From Arthrobacter sp. B6 (GTDB lineage Bacteria > Actinomycetota > Actinomycetes > Actinomycetales > Micrococcaceae), in contig NZ_KV467169.1 of assembly GCF_001663775.1 (NCBI RefSeq), positions 1,249,053-1,313,052 on the forward strand: 64,000 nt of DNA, given 5' to 3'. The first letter of the stretch is position 1. Each line of letters begins with the position of its first letter. The notes under the pieces were generated by a model. That model was not told the DNA's origin. It ran no database searches and saw only the letters and a program-made list of their open reading frames with translations. Position numbers and translations under genes: made by a program. Of this stretch, positions 8,733-16,685 are shown one piece after another.

Positions 8733-9879
8733 GGACGACGGCGGCAGTCGCCTCCGCGATGGCGCGCTCCTCGTCGGTGGGAACCACCAAAACCGGGAGG
8801 GCGGACTCCGCCGTGGAAACCACGCGCGGTTCCTTGGACCGCTGGCTGTTCAGGCCGGCGTCGAGCTCCACACCCAGCGCACCCAGGTGCCCGGCCACCA
8901 GGGCGCGGAACTCGTGCGAGTTTTCGCCGATGCCGGCCGTGAACACCAGCGCCTTGGCGCCCCCGACAGCCACGTGGTATCCCCCGATGTACTTGGCCAG
9001 CCGGTAGGACGTGACCGCGAGCGCCGTCGCAGCTTTGGCGTCGCCGCCCTCGGCTGCCTCCACCACCGAGCGCATGTCATTGTTGCCGGCGAGCCCTTTC
9101 AGGCCTGATTCGCGGTTGAGCATGGTGTCGATGTCCTCCGGGGTCCAGCCCTGACGGCCCAGGAAGACGAGGATGGAGGGGTCCAGGTCACCCGAACGGG
9201 TCCCCATCACCAGGCCCTCCAACGGAGTAAAGCCCATGGAGGTGTCCACGGACTTGCCGCCCCGGATGGCCGTGACGGAGGCGCCGTTCCCCAGGTGGGC
9301 GATGACGCCGTCGAACTCCTCCACGGGCAGGTCCAGCAGCGCGGCGGCCCGGTGCGTCACGTATTCGTGCGAGGTTCCGTGGAAGCCGTAGCGGCGGATG
9401 CCATGGTTCGTGTACAGCTCGTCCGGCACGGCATACCGCCAGGCGTGCTCGGGCAGGGTGCGGTGGAAGGCGGTATCGAACACGGCAACCTGCGGGAGGT
9501 CCGGCCATTTTTTGGTGATGGCACGGATGCCCAGGACGTTGGCCGGATTGTGCAGCGGCGCCAGCGGGTTGAGCCGCTCGATGGCGCGGGTGATCTCATT
9601 GTCGATCAGCACGGGCTCGGCGAAACGCTCCCCGCCGTGCACCACTCGGTGGCCCACTGCCGCCAGTTCGAGCTCGCCGAGTTCCTGGTGGATGGCGGCG
9701 TCCACCTGTTCCAGCGCCGCAGCATGGTCCCGCGGGCCCTCGATTTCGCCGTCCCCGTCGCCGCCGTTGCCCATGCCGATCTTTTCGATCAGCCCTTCGG
9801 TCAGCACACTGCCGGCCGCGACATCGCGGACCTGGTATTTGAGCGAGGACGAGCCGGAGTTGATGACGAGCACGAGCAT
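8713..9879 (-). CDS. ackA: Acetate kinase
   Basis: Converts acetyl phosphate and ADP to acetate and ATP, or the reverse. 388 residues, normal length. Family motifs are visible: N-terminal LVLVINSGSSSLKYQ, the HLGNGASVTAI phosphate-binding loop, DTSMGFTPLEG with GTRSGDLDP, and C-terminal FTAGIGENS. ATG 9879 has AGGAGG 5 nt upstream; the longer frame to 9939 is rejected. The C-terminus runs into a family A repeat. Its partner pta is about 1.8 kb away on the same strand, with an oppositely oriented zinc-response operon between them. Confidence 0.95.
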   Translation of the reverse strand: MLVLVINSGSSSLKYQVRDVAAGSVLTEGLIEKIGMGNGGDGDGEIEGPRDHAAALEQVDAAIHQELGELELAAVGHRVVHGGERFAEPVLIDNEITRAIERLNPLAPLHNPANVLGIRAITKKWPDLPQVAVFDTAFHRTLPEHAWRYAVPDELYTNHGIRRYGFHGTSHEYVTHRAAALLDLPVEEFDGVIAHLGNGASVTAIRGGKSVDTSMGFTPLEGLVMGTRSGDLDPSILVFLGRQGWTPEDIDTMLNRESGLKGLAGNNDMRSVVEAAEGGDAKAATALAVTSYRLAKYIGGYHVAVGGAKALVFTAGIGENSHEFRALVAGHLGALGVELDAGLNSQRSKEPRVVSTAESALPVLVVPTDEERAIAEATAAVVHSSAAP

Positions 9880-10005
9880 AGGGGCCTCCTGAGCCTTGCT
9901 GTTGCGGATACAGCTGCCGGGGCAGCGGTCTGGCGTCATGCCGGAGCCTGGCGCAGCGCTCCGTAGGTCCCACTATATTTGCCGGGGGACTCCGGCGTTT
10001 GTATT

Positions 10006-10020
10006 TGAGAACCATTCTCA
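10006..10020. promoter_or_regulatory. Zur/Fur-type operator
   Basis: TGAGAACCATTCTCA is a perfect 6-bp inverted repeat around a 3-nt centre and fits the actinobacterial Zur-box pattern TGAnAAnnATTnTCA. It lies 14 nt before the start codon at 10035, next to the likely -10 box TAGACT (10022-10027), where a bound repressor would block initiation. The genes downstream (CobW-like, zinc-free L36) are typical Zur targets. Confidence 0.8.
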
Positions 10021-10034
10021 TTAGACTGACTGAC

Positions 10035-11168
10035 ATGCATCTCACTGTGATCAGTTCCCTGGACGCTTTGTGCCGCCAGCAGGCCTGCGAGGCCGCGGCC
10101 GCCGCGAATCCCCGGGCCGTGGTGGTCCTCCACGACCTGCTGGAGAACGGCCTGGTCATCCGGCGCGTATTTAGCCAAAGCATTCTCCTGGAACGCGCGG
10201 AGACCCGGCTGGAGCACGGCTGCCTGAGCTGCACGGTCCGGCTCGACGTGGTTCCCACGGTCGAGCGGCTGCTGGAGCGTGGAGAGCAGGCGGTGATCAT
10301 CGGGCTCCCGCCGGCAGTGTCCTCCGAGGCGGCCATCGGAGCGCTGCGGCGTGGGCTCCCCCGGAGCGTCACGGTCGAATCCGCCGTGCTCGCCTGCGCG
10401 CCTGACACGCTGGAAGACCACATCTGGGACCACCACACGCTGTTCGAGTCCGGATTCACGCCCGTCCCCGAGGACAACCGGACGCCGGGCGAGTTCCTGA
10501 TGGGCGAACTGTCCTTCAACGACACCGTCCTGCTGGCCGAGCCCGCGCTCGTCCCTGTGGACCCAGCCCTGCGGAGCCGGGGCATCCAACTGGTCAGGGA
10601 GCTCGCACCGCACGCGGACGTGGTGGCGGACCCCCGCGAGATCCGCCCCGGCCGTCACGACTACCAGGACGCACTGGGCCGCACGGTTCCAGGTTCGGTC
10701 CGGATCCCCGTTGCCGCGTCGGCGTCGCCGTTCACTACCGTCACGCACCGGGCGGAACGGCCCCTGCACCCGGAAAGGTTCCGGGAGGCTCTGGTGTCCC
10801 TCGCGGAAGGCTGCTGCTGGCTGCGCGGGCGGCTGTGGATCGCCGCCGCACCCCGCTGCCGGATCGCGATCCAGGGCATCGGTCCCCGGGTCTGGCTGGA
10901 AAACACCGGGCCGTGGCTGGCAGACCGGGACGCCGGCGCCGCATCGGATCCCCTGGATTTCGTGGACGCCCACCTGGACTGGCATCCGGAACACGGTGAC
11001 CGCTGCAGCGTGATCGCGGCCACGGGCGACGGGATCGATCCCGCTGAAATCGCCGGGCTGCTCTCCGCCTGCGAACTGACGGACGCGGAAATGGAGGCCG
11101 GATTCGCCGGCCTGCCGGACCCGTTCGAGCTGGACCACACACCCCAACAAGAAGGAGCACAACCATGA
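10035..11168 (+). CDS. CobW/COG0523-like zinc-homeostasis protein without a recognisable P-loop
   Basis: 377 residues. The middle HGCLSCTVRLD segment corresponds to the metal-binding G-C-x-x-C region of COG0523 GTPases, and the C-terminal region (about 240-330: HPERFREAL, GCCWLRGRLWIA) matches the CobW C-terminal domain. At the N-terminus the expected GFLGAGKTT Walker A is replaced by SSLDALCRQQACEA, so GTP binding is doubtful. Start ATG 10035 follows TAGACT by 7 nt (probable leaderless mRNA), just after a Zur-type box. The stop overlaps the L36 start (ATGA). It probably acts as a zinc chaperone or insertase under zinc shortage. Confidence 0.75.
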   Translation: MHLTVISSLDALCRQQACEAAAAANPRAVVVLHDLLENGLVIRRVFSQSILLERAETRLEHGCLSCTVRLDVVPTVERLLERGEQAVIIGLPPAVSSEAAIGALRRGLPRSVTVESAVLACAPDTLEDHIWDHHTLFESGFTPVPEDNRTPGEFLMGELSFNDTVLLAEPALVPVDPALRSRGIQLVRELAPHADVVADPREIRPGRHDYQDALGRTVPGSVRIPVAASASPFTTVTHRAERPLHPERFREALVSLAEGCCWLRGRLWIAAAPRCRIAIQGIGPRVWLENTGPWLADRDAGAASDPLDFVDAHLDWHPEHGDRCSVIAATGDGIDPAEIAGLLSACELTDAEMEAGFAGLPDPFELDHTPQQEGAQP

Positions 11169-11287
11169 AAGTCCGAAACTCACTCCGCGCGCTGAAGAAG
11201 ATCCCCGGCGCGCAGATCGTCCGACGGCGGGGCCGCACATTTGTGATCAACAAAAAGAACCCGCGCATGAAGGCCCGCCAGGGCTGA
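11165..11287 (+). CDS. rpmJ: Ribosomal protein bL36, zinc-independent (C-minus) paralogue
   Basis: A 40-residue protein starting MKVRNSLRALKKIPGAQIV and ending NKKNPRMKARQG. It is the L36 family, but all zinc-ligand cysteines of the normal L36 are missing. Such paralogues replace zinc-containing L36 in the 50S subunit when zinc is scarce. It overlaps the CobW-like gene by 4 nt and has GGAG upstream, so both belong to one Zur-controlled transcript. Confidence 0.92.
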   Translation: MKVRNSLRALKKIPGAQIVRRRGRTFVINKKNPRMKARQG

Positions 11288-11383
11288 GTCCGCGGACCGA
11301 CTCACCCGGCGCCTGCCGTTGCGTTGGCGGCGGCAGGCGCTTAGAGTCGGCGGACAAGCAGCACCACGCAGAGAGGGACTTTC

Positions 11384-11647
11384 ATGACGAACGGCACCAC
11401 TCAGCCTGACAGCGCCGAGCCTGACGCCACCGACCCCAACACCGGGGCAGGCACAAAGGATCCCACCGGCGTCGAAGGTGCCAACCCGGCCCTGGACGAC
11501 ACCGGGACCCCCAAGGCGGAGGAAGCCGGTGAGGCACCGGAACCGCCGGAGAATCTGGAAGAACTGGACCTCACACCCACTGGCCTCTCCGACGAGCCAG
11601 CCAAGCAGGAGGACCCGGACAGCATGGCCAAACCGGAAAACAGCTGA
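11384..11647 (+). CDS. Small acidic, probably disordered protein of unknown function
   Basis: 87 residues rich in Asp, Glu, Pro, Thr and Gly, with no hydrophobic segment or cysteine. GAGAGGGA lies upstream of the ATG. It sits 96 nt after the L36 gene in the same direction and ends before a strong bidirectional hairpin. I do not recognise a family. Membership in the zinc operon is possible but not shown. Confidence 0.5.
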   Translation: MTNGTTQPDSAEPDATDPNTGAGTKDPTGVEGANPALDDTGTPKAEEAGEAPEPPENLEELDLTPTGLSDEPAKQEDPDSMAKPENS

Positions 11648-11658
11648 CCGGCCCAGCG

Positions 11659-11707
11659 GTTAACGGTCGACGGCGGCACTCTCGCGGGTGCCGCCGTCGG
11701 ACGTTAA
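11659..11707. terminator. Bidirectional hairpin between the zinc operon and pta
   Basis: Arms run from GTTAACG through CGACGGCGGCAC and return as GTGCCGCCGTCG to CGTTAAC, giving an inner perfect stem of at least 12 bp around a short loop. It separates two convergent genes, so it can end transcription from both sides. There is no long T-run. Confidence 0.7.
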
Positions 11708-11719
11708 CCCGGCGGGCGG

Positions 11720-13825
11720 CTAAACCGCTGCCGGGAGCGGAGGTTGAACCGGGGTTTGCGCCTGCGCCTGGATGGCCGTGATGGCCACGGTGTTCACGAT
11801 GTCCTCCACGGTGCAGCCGCGGGAGAGGTCGTTGACCGGCTTCCGCAGCCCCTGCAGCACCGGCCCGACCGCTACCGCCCCGGAGCTCTGCTGCACCGCC
11901 TTGTAGGTGTTGTTGCCGGTGTTGAGGTCCGGGAAGATGAACACGGTGGCCTGCCCGGCAACGGAGGATCCAGGCATTTTTGACTCCGCAATGGAAGCAT
12001 CCACGGCGGCGTCGTACTGGATAGGGCCTTCGACGGCGAGGTCCGGGCGGCGCTCACGCACCAGTTCGGTGGCCTGCCGCACTTCGTCCACGGCTTCGCC
12101 GGACCCCGAACCGCCGGTGGAGTAGGACAGCATGGCCACCCGCGGCTCCACACCGAACTGCTCGGCGGTTTCGGCGGAGGCAAGGGCGATGTCCGCCAGT
12201 TGCTCCACGTTGGGATCGGGGTTCACGGCGCAGTCGCCGTACACCAGCACACGGTCCGGCATCAGCATCAGGAACACCGATGACACGATCTTCACGCCGT
12301 CGCGGGTCTTCACGAACTCCAGCGCCGGCCGGATGGTGTGGGCTGTGGTGTGTGCTGCACCGGACACCATGCCGTCCACCACGCCCAGCTGGACCATCAT
12401 GGTGCCGAAGTAGCTGCCGTCCTGCATGATTTCCAGCGCCTTGGCCAGGTCCACGCCCTTGTGCGCCCGCAGCTCGGCGTATTTTTCCGCGAAGCCCTGC
12501 CGGAGCTCCGAGGTTGCCGGGTCCACGATGTTGATCCCGGACAGGTCAATGCCCCGGGCCGCGGCCAGCTCACGGACGTCGGTTTCCCGGCCCAAAACGG
12601 TCAGATCGCAGACATCGCGGCGGTGCAGGATCTCGGCGGCGCGCAGGATCCGCACGTCCGTCCCCTCCGGCAGCACCACATGCCGGCGCTGGGCCCTGGC
12701 CCGTTCGATCAGGTCATGCAGGAACCGCAGCGGCGTCATCCGCTCGGCGCGCGGCAGGTGCAGGCGCTCCACCAGCTCCGCCTCATCCACGCGGCGGGAC
12801 CACAGGCCCAGCGCCGAGGCAACCTTGCGCCGGTGCCCGGACCAGATCTCGCTGCGCACCTCGGAGACCCCGCGGGCTGTGGTGTAGGTGTCCTCGCCGG
12901 CGGCGAACACCGGGAACGGCGCCTGCGCCAGGAGCGGGTAGATGTTGGCGTCGGGAGCCAGTCCGCCGGTGAGGATCAGGCCCGACGGCACCGGGAATTC
13001 AGGCGAGAACGACGACGCCAGGCACGCCACCATCACGTCCGCCCGGTCCCCCGGCACGATCACCAGTGCACCCTCATCCAGCACGTTCAGGAAATTGCCC
13101 ACGTTCATGGCCGCCACCTTGATGTCCCGCACGTCACGTTCCATGTCGGCGCGGCCGGCGATCTGGCGGACTCCCAGGGCTGTTGCCACTTCGCCGGTGG
13201 TGGGGCGGGCGATCTCCTCCAGCTCCGGCAGGACGTACACCGGCCGGCCGGATGCCCCCGGCTTCACGGCCGCCGCAATTTCCTCCACCTGCTCCGGGTC
13301 AGCGCGGTTCACCATGATGGCCAACAGCGCACATTTTTCCGCGGACAGCTCCTTGCGGGCAACCTCGACGGCGGCCCCCGCCTCGGCGACGCTCAGCCCC
13401 TTCGCGCCCACCACGGCCACCACCGGGGCGGCCAGGTTGTTGGCCAGGCGGGCATTGAGGTCGAATTCGACGGCGGCGTCCTGGCCGGTGAGGTCGGTCC
13501 CCTCCACGATCACCACGTCGCAGTGCCGCGACATTTCGGCGAAGATCTCCACACAGCGGGCGTCGATGTCGGCGCGCTTCCCTTCGGCGAGCAGCGCACG
13601 GGCTTCGGCGCTGGTCAGGCCGCCGCGGCACCGGTCGTCGTCGAGTTCAAAGCGGGCCTTCATCAGCGCCACCATGGGGTCGTCCGCAGCGTCCGGTCCG
13701 TGGACCACGGGCTTGAAGAAGCCGATCCTGTCCGCGTGCCGGTGCAGCGTGTCCGCCAGGCCCAGGGCCACGAGCGACTTGCCCGACCCGGGAGTGGTTG
13801 CGCTGACGTAAATGCCTTTGGCCAT
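11720..13825 (-). CDS. pta: Phosphate acetyltransferase
   Basis: 701 residues, the long bacterial Pta form. The N-terminal P-loop-like domain begins KGIYVSATTPGSGKS (residues 3-17), a central DRTGG-type region follows, and the C-terminal catalytic PTA/PTB domain occupies about residues 375-695 (VLPEGTDVRILRAAEIL, LMPDRVLVYGDCAVNP, MLSYSTGGSGSG). It interconverts acetyl-CoA and acetyl phosphate and works with acetate kinase (ackA at 8713). The start ATG has a weak GGGCGG upstream. It is transcribed away from the paa genes. Confidence 0.95.
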   Translation of the reverse strand: MAKGIYVSATTPGSGKSLVALGLADTLHRHADRIGFFKPVVHGPDAADDPMVALMKARFELDDDRCRGGLTSAEARALLAEGKRADIDARCVEIFAEMSRHCDVVIVEGTDLTGQDAAVEFDLNARLANNLAAPVVAVVGAKGLSVAEAGAAVEVARKELSAEKCALLAIMVNRADPEQVEEIAAAVKPGASGRPVYVLPELEEIARPTTGEVATALGVRQIAGRADMERDVRDIKVAAMNVGNFLNVLDEGALVIVPGDRADVMVACLASSFSPEFPVPSGLILTGGLAPDANIYPLLAQAPFPVFAAGEDTYTTARGVSEVRSEIWSGHRRKVASALGLWSRRVDEAELVERLHLPRAERMTPLRFLHDLIERARAQRRHVVLPEGTDVRILRAAEILHRRDVCDLTVLGRETDVRELAAARGIDLSGINIVDPATSELRQGFAEKYAELRAHKGVDLAKALEIMQDGSYFGTMMVQLGVVDGMVSGAAHTTAHTIRPALEFVKTRDGVKIVSSVFLMLMPDRVLVYGDCAVNPDPNVEQLADIALASAETAEQFGVEPRVAMLSYSTGGSGSGEAVDEVRQATELVRERRPDLAVEGPIQYDAAVDASIAESKMPGSSVAGQATVFIFPDLNTGNNTYKAVQQSSGAVAVGPVLQGLRKPVNDLSRGCTVEDIVNTVAITAIQAQAQTPVQPPLPAAV

Positions 13826-13923
13826 GGTCCGCCCTTTGCTGTGGCTGGTGCAGGTCCCTCCATCCTGTCACTTCCCCGCCCGGGCCCAGCGCACCGCATC
13901 CTCCATCGATTTGTCCGTCCCAA

Positions 13924-13989
13924 CCCAACCAGGTAGCAGCAGATGTCGTTTTGAGGACCCAGACCGACATCTGCTGCTACTTAGTTGGG
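13924..13989. repeat. Family B 66-bp palindrome, copy 1
   Basis: Two 25-bp arms (beginning CCCAACCAGGTAGCAG and ending CTTAGTTGGG) around a 16-nt centre starting TTTTGAGG. It lies in the divergent space between pta and paaI. Three other copies of exactly the same length are at 19832, 22629 and 43428. The inner arm GCAGATGTCG is shared with copies 3 and 4. Confidence 0.9.
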
Positions 13990-14046
13990 CCGCCCACGCA
14001 CGCCCTCCGCGGCTGGCCACCCTTGACACCGACCCCCTCCATGGGA

Positions 14047-14068
14047 TTACCTAATGAACATTCGGTAA
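14047..14068. promoter_or_regulatory. Putative PaaR (TetR-family) operator before paaI-paaK
   Basis: A 22-bp imperfect palindrome with halves TTACCTAATG and CATTCGGTAA around AA. It ends 22 nt before the paaI start. It is the most divergent member of four related sites (also 15944, 22087, 30426), all in front of aromatic-acid catabolic or regulator genes. Confidence 0.6.
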
Positions 14069-14090
14069 ATAAAGCTGGAGGCAATGACGC

Positions 14091-14552
14091 ATGGCTGAAG
14101 CAACACTCTCCGGGGCAATCCACCCCATCCTGGAAAACGACTACGCCTCCGAATGGATGGGCATCAAGGTCCTCGCCCTCAGCGACGGCCACGCCACCAT
14201 CCGCATGACGCTCCGGCAGGAAATGCTCAACGGGTTCGGCATGGCGCACGGCGGAATGATCTTCGCCTTCGCCGATACCGCCTTCGCCCTCGCCTGCAAC
14301 CCGGTGAACCCCGCGCCGGGCGAGACGGACAGCATCACCGTTGCGGCCGGCGTCGATATCAATTTCCTCAAGCCGGCCTACCGCGGCCAGGTGATCACCG
14401 CCGTCGCAGACCGCCGCTCCAGCGCGGGCCGTAGCGGACTCTACGACATCCAGATTTTCGCCGCCGACGCCGACGCGCAGCCCGATCCCCAAAACCCGGG
14501 TGAACTCATCGCCGAGTTCCGCGGACGCAGCCGCACCATCCCCAAGAAGTAG
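14091..14552 (+). CDS. paaI: Phenylacetate-pathway hotdog thioesterase PaaI
   Basis: 153 residues, single hotdog domain. The motif NGFGMAHGGMIFAFADTAFALACN matches PaaI, with the catalytic Asp in the helix following HGG. It hydrolyses hydroxyphenylacetyl-CoA or stalled ring-opened CoA esters and so protects the CoA pool. GGAGG lies upstream of the ATG. The next gene, paaK, starts 7 nt after the stop, and a PaaR-type palindrome lies just upstream. Confidence 0.88.
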   Translation: MAEATLSGAIHPILENDYASEWMGIKVLALSDGHATIRMTLRQEMLNGFGMAHGGMIFAFADTAFALACNPVNPAPGETDSITVAAGVDINFLKPAYRGQVITAVADRRSSAGRSGLYDIQIFAADADAQPDPQNPGELIAEFRGRSRTIPKK

Positions 14553-14559
14553 GAAAAAC

Positions 14560-15924
14560 ATGACCCTCCACGCCCCCGAAACCCCGGTGCCGCAGGCAAC
14601 CAGCGCAGCCACCGACGCCGTCCTTGACCGCGAGGAGACCATCTCCCGCGACGAGCTCGAGGCCCTCCAGCTCAGCCGGCTGCAGAACACGGTGGCCTAC
14701 GCCTACGACCGGGTCCCGCTCTACAAGCGCAAGTACGACGACGCCGGCATCCACCCCACCGACCTCCGTGAACTCAGCGACCTGGGCAACTTCCCGTTCA
14801 CCACCAAGGAAGACCTGCGCGCCGAATACCCCTTTGGCATGTTCGCCGTCCCGCAGAACGAAGTAGCCCGCATCCACGCCAGCTCGGGCACCACGGGCCG
14901 GCCCACCGTCGTCGGCTATACCAAGCAGGACCTGGCTGACTGGGCGAAGTTGGTGGCCCGCTGCTTCCGCGCCGCCGGCGTCCGCCCCGGCATGAAGGTC
15001 CACAACGCCTATGGCTACGGGCTGTTCACCGGCGGCCTCGGCGCGCATGCCGGGGCCGAAGCGCTGGGCTGCACCGTGATTCCCATGTCCGGCGGGCAGA
15101 CCGAACGCCAGATCCAGCTCATCCAGGACTTCCAGCCGGACGCCATCCTGGCCACACCCACCTACCTGCTCACCATCGCCGACGCCATGGCGCACATGGG
15201 CATTGACCCGACGTCCACGTCCCTCAGGTACGCGGTGCTGGGCGCGGAGCCGTGGACGCAGGAAATGCGGCACGAGCTCGAAGTCACCATGAACATCAAG
15301 GCGTGCGACATCTACGGGCTGTCCGAAGTGATGGGCCCGGGGGTCGCCGGCGAAGCGGTGGAAACGCAGGACGGCAGCCACATCTGGGAAGACCACTTCC
15401 GCCCCGAAATCATCGACGCCTTCAACCCCGCCCCGGGCAAGGAGAACGTGCTGCGCGACGGCGAACACGGCGAACTCGTCTTCACTTCGCTGACCAAAGA
15501 GGCGCTGCCGATCATCCGATACCGCACCAAGGACCTCACCCGGCTGCTGCCCGGCACCGCCCGCCCCGCGCACCGCCGGATGGGCCGCATCACCGGCCGG
15601 AGCGACGACATGATCATCCTGCGCGGCGTGAACCTTTTCCCTTCCCAAATCGAGGAAATCGCTCTGCGCATCCCCGAGCTGAGCCCGCACTTCCAGCTTG
15701 AGCTCACCCGCCCGGAAGGCCAGCGGATGGACCAGCTGACGGTCCGGATCGAGCGCCGGGACGCGGTCACCCCCGAGCAGAGTGCGACGGCGGCACGCGC
15801 CTTGAAGGAGCAGATCAAGATCCACGTGGGTTCTTCGTGCGCCGTGGACGTGGTGGACCCGGGATCGCTGGAGCGGTCCAATGGCAAGCTGCGCCGGATC
15901 TACGACCTGCGGCCGAAGGGCTAG
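14560..15924 (+). CDS. paaK: Phenylacetate-CoA ligase
   Basis: 454 residues, normal for PaaK. It activates phenylacetate with ATP and CoA, the first step of aerobic phenylacetate degradation. The adenylate-forming motifs are clear: SSGTTGRPTVVGYTKQDL (about residue 107), YGLSEVMGPGVAGE (about 250) and TGRSDDMIILRGVNLFPSQIE with the C-terminal PaaK-type domain. ATG 14560 has AGGA 7 nt upstream; the overlapping upstream start at 14500 is rejected. It forms an operon with paaI. Confidence 0.95.
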   Translation: MTLHAPETPVPQATSAATDAVLDREETISRDELEALQLSRLQNTVAYAYDRVPLYKRKYDDAGIHPTDLRELSDLGNFPFTTKEDLRAEYPFGMFAVPQNEVARIHASSGTTGRPTVVGYTKQDLADWAKLVARCFRAAGVRPGMKVHNAYGYGLFTGGLGAHAGAEALGCTVIPMSGGQTERQIQLIQDFQPDAILATPTYLLTIADAMAHMGIDPTSTSLRYAVLGAEPWTQEMRHELEVTMNIKACDIYGLSEVMGPGVAGEAVETQDGSHIWEDHFRPEIIDAFNPAPGKENVLRDGEHGELVFTSLTKEALPIIRYRTKDLTRLLPGTARPAHRRMGRITGRSDDMIILRGVNLFPSQIEEIALRIPELSPHFQLELTRPEGQRMDQLTVRIERRDAVTPEQSATAARALKEQIKIHVGSSCAVDVVDPGSLERSNGKLRRIYDLRPKG

Positions 15925-15943
15925 ACGGCCCGCCCGCCTGCGC

Positions 15944-15965
15944 AGACTGACCGACCGTTCGTGAG
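15944..15965. promoter_or_regulatory. Putative PaaR operator in front of its own gene
   Basis: The halves carry the core GACCG and CGTTC around AC, matching the GAnCG..CGnTC core of the sites at 22087 and 30426; the outer bases are weaker. It ends 12 nt before the TetR start, which suits autoregulation. A degraded copy of this leader occurs at 18467-18503. Confidence 0.6.
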
Positions 15966-15977
15966 AAACTAGCCACT

Positions 15978-16601
15978 ATGCCCAGCACCAGCGAAATATC
16001 CAGCCCCGAAGCCCCCGCCAAGCGCGGCCGGCCAGGCTACGACCAGCAGTCGGTCCTGCTCATCGCCGTGGACGTCTTCAACCGGCACGGCTATGACGCC
16101 ACATCCATGGGCATCCTCGCCGAGAACCTGGGCATCTCCAAGTCCGCGATCTACCACCACGTGCCGTCCAAGGGCGACCTCCTCAAGCTGGCCCTGGACC
16201 ATGCCCTGGGCGGTCTGGAGGCCATCCTGGAACGGCCCGAAGCGACGTCGGGTGCCGCCGACGCCCGGCTGGAATTTGTGCTGCGGCAGACGGTGGCCGT
16301 GCTGGTGGAACGGCTCCCGTTTGTCACTCTGCTGCTGCGCCTGCGGGGCAACACCGAGATCGAACGGGACGCCCTGGAGCGGCGGCGCGCCTTCGACCAC
16401 AAGGTTGCCGGCCTGATTTCCGCGGCCCGGGACGAAGGCTCGCTGCGGCAGGACATCGATCCCCGCACCGTGACGCGTCTGCTGTTCGGAACCATCAACT
16501 CGATCGTGGAGTGGTACAAACCGGGAGGCTCGCTCTCCCCCGAAAAGCTGGCCGACGACGTCATCACCATCGCATTTGAGGGGCTCCACGCCCACTCCTA
16601 G
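15978..16601 (+). CDS. paaR: TetR/AcrR-family regulator, candidate PaaR
   Basis: 207 residues. The N-terminal helix-turn-helix (about residues 22-68) has the TetR pattern DVFNRHGYDATSMGILAENLG with SKSAIYHHVPSKGDLL. The C-terminal ligand/dimerisation domain ends with NSIVEWYKPGGSLSPEKLADD, common in regulators of CoA-ester catabolism. It lies directly after paaK, and its own promoter and three other catabolic promoters carry related palindromes. It is therefore the probable repressor, released by a CoA thioester such as phenylacetyl-CoA. The ligand is inferred. Confidence 0.75.
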   Translation: MPSTSEISSPEAPAKRGRPGYDQQSVLLIAVDVFNRHGYDATSMGILAENLGISKSAIYHHVPSKGDLLKLALDHALGGLEAILERPEATSGAADARLEFVLRQTVAVLVERLPFVTLLLRLRGNTEIERDALERRRAFDHKVAGLISAARDEGSLRQDIDPRTVTRLLFGTINSIVEWYKPGGSLSPEKLADDVITIAFEGLHAHS

Positions 16602-16603
16602 TC

Positions 16604-16629
16604 GGAATACTAAGCGTGCTTGGTATTCC
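16604..16629. promoter_or_regulatory. Near-perfect palindrome after the TetR gene
   Basis: Arms GGAATACTAAGC and GCTTGGTATTCC with a 2-nt centre and one mismatch per arm. It starts 2 nt after the TetR stop and 56 nt before the HtrA start. It could be an operator for htrA or a terminator without a T-run. The AAGC..GCTT centre recalls the palindromes at 3485 and 31740. Confidence 0.5.
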
Positions 16630-16685
16630 CGGTGATCCCGGGCTACGGTGGATGGAAGAACCAGCGTCCGCCAGGAGGTTGCCCC

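Noticed and set aside
12338..13936. 532-codon plus-strand open frame opposite pta
   Set aside because: It is the mirror of a clearly conserved Pta. High-GC codon use leaves antisense frames open, and its translation is Arg/His/Gly-rich with no recognisable domain. The same applies to long frames opposite ptrB, nirB, the permease, the ABC-F gene and the sugar operon.
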